Source of the DNA: Bosea sp. AS-1
GTDB lineage: Bacteria > Pseudomonadota > Alphaproteobacteria > Rhizobiales > Beijerinckiaceae
Length of the DNA stretch: 64,000 nucleotides
NCBI RefSeq assembly: GCF_002220095.1
Contig: NZ_CP022372.1
Location: forward strand, 3,568,501-3,632,500
Direction of reading: 5' to 3'
Of this stretch, positions 27,118 through 35,158 are shown in pieces. Positions within the stretch are counted from its first letter, which is position 1. Each line of letters starts with the position of its first letter. The notes beneath the pieces are model-generated. The model was given only the letters and a program-made list of their open reading frames with translations. It searched no databases and had not been told where the DNA came from. The position numbers were made by a program, and so were the translations under genes.

Positions 27118-28293
27118 ATGTCGGACGTCTCCAGCACGCCGCTCAAGATCCTCCATGTCTTCCGCGCGCCGCTCGGCGGGCTGTTCCGGCACGTGCTCGA
27201 CGTCGCGCGTGGACAGGCCGAACGCGGCCATCAGGTCGGCATCTTCTGCGACGCCACGACAGGCGGCCCGCGGGCCGATGCCGTCTTTCGCGAGCTCTCG
27301 CAGACACTGTCTCTCGGCATCACGCGGGTGCCGATGTCGCGCTATCCGAGCCTGACCGATTTTCGGGCGCAGATGGCGCAGATGCCTCTGCGCAAACGCC
27401 TCGACCCCGATGTCGTGCATTGCCATGGCTCGAAAGGCGGGGTCTACGGCCGCATTCCGGCCCTGCTCTCTCCCAACCGGCGCTACATCACCGCCTACAC
27501 GCCGCATGGCGGCAGCTTCAACTACAAGCCCGGCAGCGCGGAGCATAAGATCTACATGACGGTCGAACGCCTGCTCGAAGGCGCGACCGACATGTTCCTG
27601 TTCGAGAGCCGCTTCATCGCCGGCCGTTTCGAGTCCCATGTCGGGCACGAACCGAAAACCGCTCATCGCATCGTGCTCAACGGGATTTCCGAAGCGGAAT
27701 TCGAACCGGTCGACCACAGCCAGGCGGGATTCGACCTGCTGTATCTGGGTGAATTGCGCTCGGCCAAGGGGGTCGACACGCTGATCGACGCGCTCGCCCT
27801 ACTGCGCCGCCGCGATGGCTTGGCCCCGCGCATCCTCATCGTCGGCTCGGGACCGGACGAAGCCGAGCTCAAGGCGATGACGGCTGCGCGCGGCGTCGCA
27901 GGCCAGTGCGTCTTCGAGCCGCCGGGGCCGATCCGCAAGGCGCTGGCGCAGGCGCGGATCATGGTCATCCCTTCCCGTGCGGAATCCCTGCCCTATGTCA
28001 TTCTCGAGGCCGCAGCCGCAGCGCAGCCGCTAATCTCGACCGATGTCGGCGGCATCAACGAAATCTACGGACCGCGCCATCGGCACCGCCTGATCCAGGC
28101 AAACGACCCGGTGATCCTCGCCGACGCCATCCGCGCCATGCTGGCACGGCCCGAGGTCGAGCGCCTCGCCGAGGCGATCGACCTCGCGGCCCATGTCCGG
28201 GAACATTTCCGGCTGGACACCATGACGGACGGCGTCATCGCAGCCTATCGCGACGCGCTCACGGCGCGCCGGAAGGTCGCTACATCAGCTTGA
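27118..28293 (+). CDS. Glycosyltransferase family 4 protein
   Basis: A 391-residue GT-B retaining glycosyltransferase. N-terminal glycine-rich acceptor loop HVFRAPLGGLFRHVLD; VVHCHGSKGGVYGRI; C-terminal nucleotide-sugar domain with LLYLGELRSAKGVDTLIDAL, ILIVGSGPDEAELKA and the catalytic EX7E segment in PSRAESLPYVILEAAAA. It adds a sugar from a nucleotide donor to the lipid-linked repeat unit on the cytoplasmic face. Follows the Wza-like gene by 20 bases; its 3' end overlaps the convergent SMR gene by 14 bases. Confidence 0.92.
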   Translation: MSDVSSTPLKILHVFRAPLGGLFRHVLDVARGQAERGHQVGIFCDATTGGPRADAVFRELSQTLSLGITRVPMSRYPSLTDFRAQMAQMPLRKRLDPDVVHCHGSKGGVYGRIPALLSPNRRYITAYTPHGGSFNYKPGSAEHKIYMTVERLLEGATDMFLFESRFIAGRFESHVGHEPKTAHRIVLNGISEAEFEPVDHSQAGFDLLYLGELRSAKGVDTLIDALALLRRRDGLAPRILIVGSGPDEAELKAMTAARGVAGQCVFEPPGPIRKALAQARIMVIPSRAESLPYVILEAAAAAQPLISTDVGGINEIYGPRHRHRLIQANDPVILADAIRAMLARPEVERLAEAIDLAAHVREHFRLDTMTDGVIAAYRDALTARRKVATSA

Positions 28294-28615
28294 GCGCTAC
28301 CACGCCGGCGACGACGAGAAGAATGCCGCACCAGCCGGCGGGGGCGATCTTCTGCCCGAAGGCGAGCGCGCCGATCACGGCCGTGGCGACAAGGCCGACG
28401 CCACCCCAGACCGCATAGGCGACCGAGAGGTCCATGCCCTTGATGGCCTGGGCGAGCGCTCCGAAGGCGCCCATTACCAGCAGAACGCCGCCCGCACCTG
28501 TCAGGCGGCGCGTCATGCCGTTCGAGAGCTTCAGCAGATAGGTGCCCGACAGTTCGAGCGCGACGGCGCCAAGCAACCAAAGCAGCGGGATGATCTGAAC
28601 GGGCGAGACATTCAC
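28280..28615 (-). CDS. SMR-family transporter subunit B of a pair
   Basis: A 111-residue four-helix small multidrug resistance protein. PLLWLLGAVALELSGTYLLKLSNG holds the conserved helix-1 Glu, and SVAYAVWGGVGLVATAVIG is the SMR helix-3 signature. It starts with a GTG at 28615 that overlaps the TGA of the partner gene (GTGA), so translation is coupled. Paired SMR genes of unequal sequence usually form an antiparallel heterodimer; the substrate is unknown (amines, polyamines or cations). Confidence 0.88.
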   Translation of the reverse strand: MNVSPVQIIPLLWLLGAVALELSGTYLLKLSNGMTRRLTGAGGVLLVMGAFGALAQAIKGMDLSVAYAVWGGVGLVATAVIGALAFGQKIAPAGWCGILLVVAGVVALKLM

Positions 28616-28983
28616 ACATGCCTCCCCTCGTTCATGAGCCGATCATCCTCGGCGTCCTCATCGTGGCCAATGCCGGCCTCGATCAGGACGATGCCGACCA
28701 AGATCGCAGCCAATGCGGCGATGCGGCCAGCGCTCAGATGCTCGCCGAAGAGGAGATGCCCCGTCGCGGCGATGCCGACGATGCCGAGACCCTCCCAGAC
28801 CGCATAGGCGACGGCCATGGGAATGACGCGCAAGGCAATGCTCAGAAGCGCAAAGGACAATCCAATCAGCAGCAGCGGCAGGACGCCGACAAGCCAGGGA
28901 GCCGAGACGACCGACTTCAGCGCGGTCGTCGCGACGATCTCGACGGCGATGGCCGCGAGCAGAACCAACCAGTGAAAAGACAT
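28612..28983 (-). CDS. SMR-family transporter subunit A of a pair
   Basis: A 123-residue SMR protein. WLVLLAAIAVEIVATTALKS contains the helix-1 Glu, and MAVAYAVWEGLGIVGIAATG the helix-3 motif; note an extra Glu in WEG, unlike the partner. A charged tail (GHDEDAEDDRLMNEGRHV) may face the cytoplasm. ATG at 28983 is preferred over a start 20 codons upstream. It overlaps the partner by four bases. No ACGA-hairpin riboswitch is visible upstream. Confidence 0.88.
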   Translation of the reverse strand: MSFHWLVLLAAIAVEIVATTALKSVVSAPWLVGVLPLLLIGLSFALLSIALRVIPMAVAYAVWEGLGIVGIAATGHLLFGEHLSAGRIAALAAILVGIVLIEAGIGHDEDAEDDRLMNEGRHV

Positions 28984-29498
28984 GTTGCACACGGGCGAAG
29001 CCGCGCTGCACGGCGCAGATGCGCCGCAAAGACAGCCAAGCAATCGTTAGAGTTTAAAATCGAGAGATCCGATGAATTAGCCTCGCCAGGGCGCCGCCCC
29101 GACAAACTGCACCGCAGATGGAGCAACGCCAGGGGCGCCCGGCTCATCCTGCGAAATATGTGCTTCTCAGACACTCATCGAAGGTAAATATGCCTTCGCC
29201 AAGACCTTCTGTCAACGGACAAACACTTAAAAACGTCCAGGTCAGATCAAATCGAGCGCAAAAAAGCTTGCACTAAACTTTAGACAACCCATTGAGACGC
29301 CAAGGCTATTTCCAATTCTTCGCAAGCCGGAAAATTGCAGCATTCGGAAAGGTCCGCGAGCGCCTCGGATCGCACCAAAATCGTTGCAAACCGGCTGAAA
29401 CAGCGAATAGTCCGGTTAAGCGTTCCGAGAGCAATTTCGGCTAGACCACAGCCGGGCCGCAATGCCAGACGCCGCGACCCGGACGAGGAATGGACGTC
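28984..29498. other. AT-richer intergenic region with divergent promoters
   Basis: A 515-base gap between the SMR pair and the polyprenyl sugar transferase. No convincing ORF is seen. It has lower GC than the genes beside it. A perfect 11-base inverted repeat, CTAAA-C-TTTAG, lies at 29273-29283, a possible regulator site for the polysaccharide genes. No promoter could be pinned down. Confidence 0.4.
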
Positions 29499-31052
29499 AT
29501 GGGTGCTTTCGATGTCCGCGACATGATGAAGGCGGACTCGGCCGGTCCGGCCACGCCGTCATCAGCGGGCAAAACCGAAGACGGGCAGACACGCCGCTTT
29601 CATCCGCTGGCCGAGCGTATCGCAGCCTTGCCGCTGAAGCCGACCCTCTCACCGGTGATGATCGAGGGGTTGGCCCGCCTGCTCGACGTTCTGATCGTGC
29701 TGACGACAGGGGGCTTGGTCTACTGGCTCTATGCGGCCGGCAAGGTCGACGATCCCCTCGCCTATCAGATCACGGTTCCCGCGCTCGCCATCGGCTCACT
29801 CATCACCTTCCAGACCTTGCAGCTCTACCCAATCGGCGCGCTGCGCAATTTCGCCAGCTCCGCCGTGCGCCTGCTCGGCGGCTGGACGATGTTGTTCCTG
29901 ATCGCGCTGGCGAGCTTCTTCTTCCTGAAGGTTGGCAGCCAGGTTTCGCGCGGCTGGCTGCTCGGCTTCTATCTCGTCGGTGCCGGCGCGCTCATCGCGG
30001 GGCGCCTCACCGTCACCATGGCCGTGCGCGGCCTGACCCGCTCCGGTCGGCTCGTGCGACGCACCGCCATCGTCGGTGGTGGCGAAGCCGGTGCTGCACT
30101 GATCAAGGCGCTCGAGGCGCAGAAGGACACAGGACTTCACATCTGCGGCGTCTTCGACGACCGCAACGATTCCCGCTCGCCCGATCTCGTCGCCGGTTAT
30201 CCGAAGCTGGGCACCATCGACGACCTCGTCGAATTCGCCCGGCGCACCCGGCTCGATCTCGTGATCTTCACCTTGCCGATCTCGGCCGAGGCACGCCTCC
30301 TGACCATGCTGCGCAAGCTCTGGGTGCTGCCGATCGACATCCGGCTCTCGGCCCATATGTCGAAGCTGCGCTTCCGGCCGCGCTCCTACTCCTATCTCGG
30401 CGCCGTGCCGGTGCTCGACGTGTTCGACCGGCCGATCGCGGACTGGGACATCGTCCTCAAATGGCTGTTCGACAAGACCGTCGGCATGCTCGCGCTGATC
30501 GCGCTTTCGCCCGTGATGCTGGCGACCGCGATCGCGATCAAGCTCGACTCGAAAGGGCCGGTGTTCTTCCGCCAGAAGCGCTACGGCTTCAACAACGAGA
30601 CCGTCGATGTGCTGAAGTTCCGCTCGCTGCGCCACGACATGGCCGATCACACCGCAGCCAAGCAGGTCACCAAAGACGATCCGCGCGTCACCCGCGTCGG
30701 CCGCTTCATCCGCAAGACCTCGGTCGACGAGTTGCCGCAGCTCATCAACGTCGTGTTCAAGGGCGACCTTTCGCTCGTCGGCCCGCGACCGCACGCCATT
30801 CACGCCAAGGCGTCCAATCGAGCCTATGAGCAGGTGGTGGACGGCTATTTCGCTCGCCACAAGGTCAAGCCCGGTATCACCGGCTGGGCGCAGATCCATG
30901 GCTGGCGCGGCGAGACCGATACCGACGAGAAGATCCAGCGGCGTGTCGAGCACGACCTCTATTACATCGAAAACTGGTCGGTGCTGCTCGACCTCTACAT
31001 CCTGCTGAAGACGCCATTCTCGCTGCTGACCAAGAACGAGAACGCCTATTGA
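29499..31052 (+). CDS. Polyprenyl-phosphate hexose-1-phosphate transferase
   Basis: Initiating enzyme that moves a sugar phosphate from a UDP-sugar to undecaprenyl phosphate. The 517-residue polytopic protein has four N-terminal helices (from about residue 63), a CoA-binding/Rossmann-like middle (RRTAIVGGGEAGAALIKALEA), then a further helix and the catalytic cytoplasmic domain: FDKTVGMLALIALSPVMLATAIAIKLDSKGPVFFRQKRYG, RKTSVDELPQLINV and SLVGPRPHA. It matches the WcaJ/PssY/HfsE group. Start 29499 has GAGG ten bases before; 29490 is possible. The next gene's TTG overlaps its stop. Confidence 0.93.
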   Translation: MGAFDVRDMMKADSAGPATPSSAGKTEDGQTRRFHPLAERIAALPLKPTLSPVMIEGLARLLDVLIVLTTGGLVYWLYAAGKVDDPLAYQITVPALAIGSLITFQTLQLYPIGALRNFASSAVRLLGGWTMLFLIALASFFFLKVGSQVSRGWLLGFYLVGAGALIAGRLTVTMAVRGLTRSGRLVRRTAIVGGGEAGAALIKALEAQKDTGLHICGVFDDRNDSRSPDLVAGYPKLGTIDDLVEFARRTRLDLVIFTLPISAEARLLTMLRKLWVLPIDIRLSAHMSKLRFRPRSYSYLGAVPVLDVFDRPIADWDIVLKWLFDKTVGMLALIALSPVMLATAIAIKLDSKGPVFFRQKRYGFNNETVDVLKFRSLRHDMADHTAAKQVTKDDPRVTRVGRFIRKTSVDELPQLINVVFKGDLSLVGPRPHAIHAKASNRAYEQVVDGYFARHKVKPGITGWAQIHGWRGETDTDEKIQRRVEHDLYYIENWSVLLDLYILLKTPFSLLTKNENAY

Positions 31053-32287
31053 GCGCCGCCGCGCAGTCTTCGCCGGCAGAAGCGCCGGCCCGCCGCCTGA
31101 CGATCTCCTTCGCCGGGATCAAGCGCGGCACGCTCTGGCTGCTCACAGCCTCGAGCGGCTTTGCGCTGATCGAGCCCTCGCCCTATGAGCTCGTCTTCCT
31201 CATCGTCCTGTTCGTCTTCGCGCTCACCGGCATCCGTTTCTCGCAGAGAATGCTGCCGCTGGCCGTGCTGCTGCTGCTCTACAACATCGGCGGCGCCTTC
31301 TCGCTGATCCCCTGGATGGACGATCCCGACTCGGTGCGCTTCACCGCCGTCTCAGCCTATCTGATGATCACCGCCATCGTGCTCGCCGCCGCGATGGCGG
31401 ACGACACGCTCGGCCGGCTGGAGGCTCTCCGGAAGGGCTACCTTCTGGCCGCCTGGTGTGCGGGGCTAGCGGCTCTGCTCGGCTATTTCGATATCGCGGG
31501 CCTCGGCGACATCTTCACCCTTTACGGCCGCGCCTCCGGCACCTTCAAGGATCCGAACGTGCTGGGGCCGTATCTCGCGCTGCCAATCGTATATGTGCTG
31601 CAGCACATCCTGACCGGGCGGATCGGCATCCTGCGTGGGCTGCTCGCGCTCAGCGTGCCGTTGGCGGCGCTATTCTTCACCTTCTCGCGCGGCGCCTGGG
31701 GCGTACTCATCGCCTCGTCCGCAATCATGACGGCGCTGAACTTCCTGATCGCGCCGAACGCAGCCGCTCGCGGCCGGATCGTCGGGATGGCGCTCGCCGC
31801 GCTCATCGCGATGGCGCTGGCGCTCATCGTGGCGCTGTCCTTCGAGAATGTCCGCAGCGTCTTCGAGGCGCGCGCCAGCTTGGAACAGGATTACGACCAG
31901 GGCGTTACCGGCCGCTTCGGCAACCAGCTGCGCTCGATCCCGATGCTGCTCGATGCCCCCAACGGTTTCGGGCCGCTTCGCTTCCGCTGGCTGTTCAACC
32001 AGGCCGACCCGCACAATGTCTACATCAACGCCTTCGCCTCCTATGGCTGGCTTGGCGGCATCGCGTGGCTCGCGCTGATGGCGGCGACCTGCTATGTCGG
32101 CTGGCGCCTCGTCTTCCGGCGCACGCCATGGCAGAACCACGCGATCGCGCTGTGGTCGGTCCTGTTCGTGACGATCCTGCAGGGGCTACAGATCGATACC
32201 GACCATTGGCGGCACCTCTACCTGCTGCTGGGGCTGGTCTGGGGTCTAGCCGCCTTGCCCGAGCCGGCCACCTCTCGCGAGCGCTAG
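31049..32287 (+). CDS. O-antigen ligase/polymerase-like membrane protein
   Basis: A 412-residue polytopic protein with about ten helices and the Wzy_C/O-antigen-ligase segment SFENVRSVFEARASLEQDYDQGVTGRFG followed by PNGFGPLRF...ADPHNVYINAFASYGWLGG, which has the conserved Arg and HN(V/T)Y. It polymerises or transfers lipid-linked repeat units in the periplasm, the step that follows the initiating transferase. The start is a TTG at 31049 overlapping the TGA of the previous gene (TTGA), an uncommon but translation-coupled arrangement; no other good start exists nearby. Confidence 0.88.
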   Translation: MSAAAQSSPAEAPARRLTISFAGIKRGTLWLLTASSGFALIEPSPYELVFLIVLFVFALTGIRFSQRMLPLAVLLLLYNIGGAFSLIPWMDDPDSVRFTAVSAYLMITAIVLAAAMADDTLGRLEALRKGYLLAAWCAGLAALLGYFDIAGLGDIFTLYGRASGTFKDPNVLGPYLALPIVYVLQHILTGRIGILRGLLALSVPLAALFFTFSRGAWGVLIASSAIMTALNFLIAPNAAARGRIVGMALAALIAMALALIVALSFENVRSVFEARASLEQDYDQGVTGRFGNQLRSIPMLLDAPNGFGPLRFRWLFNQADPHNVYINAFASYGWLGGIAWLALMAATCYVGWRLVFRRTPWQNHAIALWSVLFVTILQGLQIDTDHWRHLYLLLGLVWGLAALPEPATSRER

Positions 32288-32303
32288 ACCAGCGGCAGCC
32301 GCG

Positions 32304-33131
32304 TCAGTCGCGCTCCTTGCGAACCACGACATAGGCATAGGTCGTCACAAACCGCCAGCCGGTCTTCGCAGCCAGTGCGTTGAAGACGTGGTCGACCTGG
32401 CGCAGCCCCGGCAACCGCTCGAAATAGCCGTGGCCCCAGAAGGGCTGGATATGGACGTCGCGGAAGCCGGCTCGATTCAGCATCGGTACCAACCGTCGCG
32501 GATTGCTGCGGCACTGGTCGTAAAGCGCCGGGAATTTCGGATCGTCCCCACCTTCGCGGCGCAGCGGAAACAGCGCATGCACGATGCTGCGCGAAAGCCG
32601 CTCCGGCAGGACATGATTCAGCGCGAAGACGGGCGCCCATAGAGTTGGAAAGAAGGCGAGCGCCACCCCGCCCGGCGCCAGCAGCGCATGGATGTTGCGC
32701 CAGGCGCGCTCGACGCCGTCGATGTGCTCGAAGACCATGCGCGAGACCATCATGTCATAGCCGCCACGTGCGACATCCGGCTCGGACAGATCGCCGGCGA
32801 TATCGAAACGAGCCGTCTTCAGGCCGGGGGCGGTGAGCGCGAGCTCCCCTGCGTCTATATCGTTGACGATGAGGTCGATGCCGCGCTCGGTAGCCTGCGC
32901 GGCGGTGAAGAGCGGGTCGCGCCCGCCGCCGATCTCGCAGACGCTGCGCAGCCCATATTGCCGCGCAAGCATCAGAATCGTCGACTCGTAGTGGTCCCAG
33001 GCCCAGTCGGAATGCCAATCCGGCGCCAGCGCCGCGAAGACCTGCGCGAGCGAGCCGCCGGCCTGCACCGGTGCTTCCATAGGTTCGGCGCCCGCGATCA
33101 TGCGCGGCACGGCAGCGGGCGCGAGAGACAT
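32304..33131 (-). CDS. SAM-dependent methyltransferase in the polysaccharide locus
   Basis: A 275-residue class I methyltransferase. Motif I is VCEIGGGRDPLF (GxG in GGGRD), followed by IVNDIDAGEL and MMVSRMVFEHIDGVERAWRNIHALLAPGGVALAFF. The ATG at 33131 has a GGAG site about ten bases before. The open frame continues upstream through the tRNA but is not coding there. Convergent with the ligase-like gene; a role in O-methylation of the polysaccharide is inferred from location. Confidence 0.82.
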   Translation of the reverse strand: MSLAPAAVPRMIAGAEPMEAPVQAGGSLAQVFAALAPDWHSDWAWDHYESTILMLARQYGLRSVCEIGGGRDPLFTAAQATERGIDLIVNDIDAGELALTAPGLKTARFDIAGDLSEPDVARGGYDMMVSRMVFEHIDGVERAWRNIHALLAPGGVALAFFPTLWAPVFALNHVLPERLSRSIVHALFPLRREGGDDPKFPALYDQCRSNPRRLVPMLNRAGFRDVHIQPFWGHGYFERLPGLRQVDHVFNALAAKTGWRFVTTYAYVVVRKERD

Positions 33132-33335
33132 GGTCGACAGAACTCCAAGTAGCGATCCCCTTCCCTGCAGGGTGCGCCCGAGACCGCGCATCCGCAACGG
33201 GTTCGTGGAACGAGGGTTAAGTGCCTCTGAGCGAAGGGCTGCGGAATGGAAGCCGTGGATGCGACAGAAACTTGTCGCCCTGACCCATCGAAGCGCATTG
33301 CATCCGGAACGACCCGCCACTATAAGCCGATCCGT

Positions 33336-33413
33336 CGGAGCGTAGCGCAGCCCGGTTAGCGCACTTGTCTGGGGGACAAGGGGTCGGAGGTTCGAATCCT
33401 CTCGCTCCGACCA
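33336..33413 (+). tRNA. tRNA-Pro (anticodon GGG)
   Basis: Complete cloverleaf: acceptor CGGAGCG / CGCTCCG, D arm GCGC...GCGC, anticodon stem CTTGT / ACAAG with loop CTGGGGG (anticodon GGG, reading CCC/CCU), T arm with TTCGAAT loop, discriminator A and encoded CCA at 33411-33413. No integrase or copy of the 3' end was seen nearby, so no evidence for use as an attachment site. Confidence 0.95.
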
Positions 33414-33594
33414 TTTAATCTTACAAATCAATCTATTGAGACGTCCGCAGCTCGGGCGGCCGCGCGATCCATGCCGCGTGCCTCAAGCGCGAATCCGCAA
33501 AGGCGCGAAGCGGCTCCCCCTATCCGCAACGGGCCTGGCGCCCGCCCCGGCGCCGCAACGTTTCCTGAAATCGTGGAATAGCGCTCGACGGGCC

Positions 33595-33783
33595 TCAACG
33601 CAGGGCCGCCCAGGCTGCCTGGCTGAGGGCCATCGCCCAGGCGAATGCGGCGCCGGCGCCAACCGCCACCGCGAGACCGATCGCGAAATCCTTCAGCCAG
33701 TTCAGCTGCTCCTGCCTGCTCATGGCCGGAAACGAGACAGGTGGCAGCTGCCCTGTTTCGCGACGGAACTCATTCTGACCCAC
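33595..33783 (-). CDS. Small single-helix membrane protein (tiny-ORF cluster)
   Basis: A 62-residue predicted protein. Polar N-terminus, then RQEQLNWLKDFAIGLAVAVG and a hydrophobic helix (about 33-55) ending AWAALR. A GGAGGG site seven bases before a GTG at 33783 supports expression. It is divergent from the plus-strand tiny genes that follow. No family recognised. The helix and ribosome site argue for coding, but size makes it uncertain. Confidence 0.5.
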   Translation of the reverse strand: MGQNEFRRETGQLPPVSFPAMSRQEQLNWLKDFAIGLAVAVGAGAAFAWAMALSQAAWAALR

Positions 33784-34027
33784 GATGATCCCTCCGGCTC
33801 TTGTGCCGGTTGTCGGAGCAAGGTGCGTTCCAGTTCATCGTCCACTGTCGAAGGCGCCCGGATTCATGGTCGCGAGCCTTTCCGAGCGGCTGAACCGGCG
33901 ACTGCCGCGGCTCCGCTGTGGGCCGGATCGTCTGTGGTCTCAGCGGCAGAGCCCTCATGCCCACCGCGATCGCCCCCCGGCATGCTTCTTGATCCGAGTC
34001 GGGCAAGCGAAACCGAGGTGTCCACAA

Positions 34028-34189
34028 ATGAGCCAGATCGCGCCGGCCCAGCACATCACCCTGGGACAGTTTCTCAAGGCCCATGCCGTCGAAGCGTCGC
34101 TGGCCGTGATTTTCGTCGCCCTGGAGGTCGCGTGGCTCGGCACCCTCGCCGTCGGCATCTGGAAGGCCGCGCAATGGCTACTCACCTGA
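34028..34189 (+). CDS. Tiny membrane protein with AWLG-x4-G-x-W motif (53 aa)
   Basis: A 53-residue predicted protein. A polar N-terminus (MSQIAPAQHITLGQFLKAH) precedes one helix (about 22-45) that contains AWLGTLAVGIW and ends in AQWLLT. GAGGTG lies seven bases before the ATG. The AWLG-x4-G-x-W pattern recurs in the 38-residue protein at 34780, suggesting a duplicated family. Unknown function. Confidence 0.55.
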   Translation: MSQIAPAQHITLGQFLKAHAVEASLAVIFVALEVAWLGTLAVGIWKAAQWLLT

Positions 34190-34265
34190 TGCCCCGGCGG
34201 GTGGCTGCGCGCCCAAGCCACCGATTTTGACCGGGACAGCGAAACTCGTCCGGGAGTGCATCGAG

Positions 34266-34421
34266 ATGAAACAGGTCGAACGTCTCAGCCCCGGTCGCAC
34301 GGCACTCGGGAGCTCTTCGAAGAGCGATCGCATCTGCCTGGTGCTTGAACTCGGTCTCGCGATCTTCATCGGGCTTTGCGCCCTCCAGCTCCATCACCTG
34401 CTGATGGCTGCATCGCCCTGA
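34266..34421 (+). CDS. Tiny single-helix membrane protein (51 aa)
   Basis: A 51-residue predicted protein with a polar N-terminal half (MKQVERLSPGRTALGSSSKS) and a C-terminal helix (ICLVLELGLAIFIGLCALQL) that ends LLMAASP. A GGGAG site is slightly far from the ATG at 34266; a start 13 codons earlier is possible. Twelve bases separate it from the next small gene. Confidence 0.45.
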   Translation: MKQVERLSPGRTALGSSSKSDRICLVLELGLAIFIGLCALQLHHLLMAASP

Positions 34422-34433
34422 AGGGAGAGCGTC

Positions 34434-34625
34434 ATGAAGAAACACAATCGGCTCTCCCAAGCCTCGCACCTGGCCAAAATGAGACGCGAGCAGGTCCAGC
34501 ACCGCAAGGAAAGGGAGGCGCGCTTCCCAAAGCCGGCGCTCGTGCCGAAGACGGATGACACCGCGCCGCTGGACAAGGCGCCAGTCGTCGACACTCCTGA
34601 GCCCAGCGGGAAGACGCCGCGCTGA
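34434..34625 (+). CDS. Small basic protein without membrane helix (63 aa)
   Basis: A 63-residue basic, Pro-rich soluble protein: MKKHNRLSQASHLAKMRREQ, a charged helix (REQVQHRKEREARF), then a disordered tail rich in Pro, Lys and Asp. AAGGGAGAG lies four to seven bases before the ATG, the best ribosome site in the cluster. It may bind nucleic acid or an acidic partner; that is a guess from charge only. Confidence 0.5.
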   Translation: MKKHNRLSQASHLAKMRREQVQHRKEREARFPKPALVPKTDDTAPLDKAPVVDTPEPSGKTPR

Positions 34626-34779
34626 ACGCCCGATCACCGCGGAAGCGTCATCGATTCAAATGACGAAACGTAATGCAGATCATGGAGACTGCATCCGGGT
34701 CTGGCCCAGCCCACGCCGCATCGTCCGGGCTGGCCCGGCCGGTGTGACAGCCGGTCGGGTCGTTGCCCGGAGGCATGAC

Positions 34780-34896
34780 ATGAGCAGTTTCAAAGAGCGC
34801 CTGATCACGCCGGTGTTTCTGATGGTCACGGCCGTTGCCATGACCGCATGGCTCGGCCTGATCGGCTACGGCGCCTGGCACTTCCTGTTCGGCTAG
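34780..34896 (+). CDS. Tiny membrane protein with AWLG-x4-G-x-W motif (38 aa)
   Basis: A 38-residue protein, nearly all one helix: MSSFKERLITPVFLMVTAVA then the motif AWLGLIGYGAW and HFLFG. GGAGG six bases before the ATG. It shares AWLG-x4-G-x-W and a short charged N-terminus with the 53-residue protein at 34028. Confidence 0.5.
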   Translation: MSSFKERLITPVFLMVTAVAMTAWLGLIGYGAWHFLFG

Positions 34897-35006
34897 CATT
34901 GTGCCCCGCCGAGGCGTGCCGCCCCGGCAAACTCCATCGACTTCCCCCAAATGGGGGTCGCTCCGCAGTGAAAACCGTGCCTCCATTCCCGTCGGAGGAA
35001 AGCGCG

Positions 35007-35111
35007 ATGACACTGGACGATTGGCTGGCCGGCATCACCGCTGCAACGCAGCCAGGCTGGCTGACGACCGCGATCAACCTGACCGGGATCCTCGGACTGG
35101 CGCTGTTGTAA
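35007..35111 (+). CDS. Tiny hydrophobic protein (34 aa)
   Basis: A 34-residue predicted peptide, MTLDDWLAGITAATQPGWLT and a short hydrophobic end INLTGILGLALL. GGAGGAAAG lies nine bases before the ATG. It ends the run of plus-strand tiny genes and faces the converging zinc-finger gene. Low certainty because of size; the strong ribosome site is the main support. Confidence 0.4.
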   Translation: MTLDDWLAGITAATQPGWLTTAINLTGILGLALL

Positions 35112-35158
35112 CGCCGCAGTCCGGACAAGTTCGGGAGCGGCCTGCTCTGGGCCCGGCG

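Noticed and set aside
33132..33431. N-terminal extension of the methyltransferase running through the tRNA
   Set aside because: The open frame crosses the tRNA gene and carries no conserved sequence; the ATG at 33131 has a ribosome site.
33600..34900. General-stress sigma factor (EcfG) promoters upstream of the tiny genes
   Set aside because: GGAAC occurs, but no matching CGTT at 16-17 bases was found.
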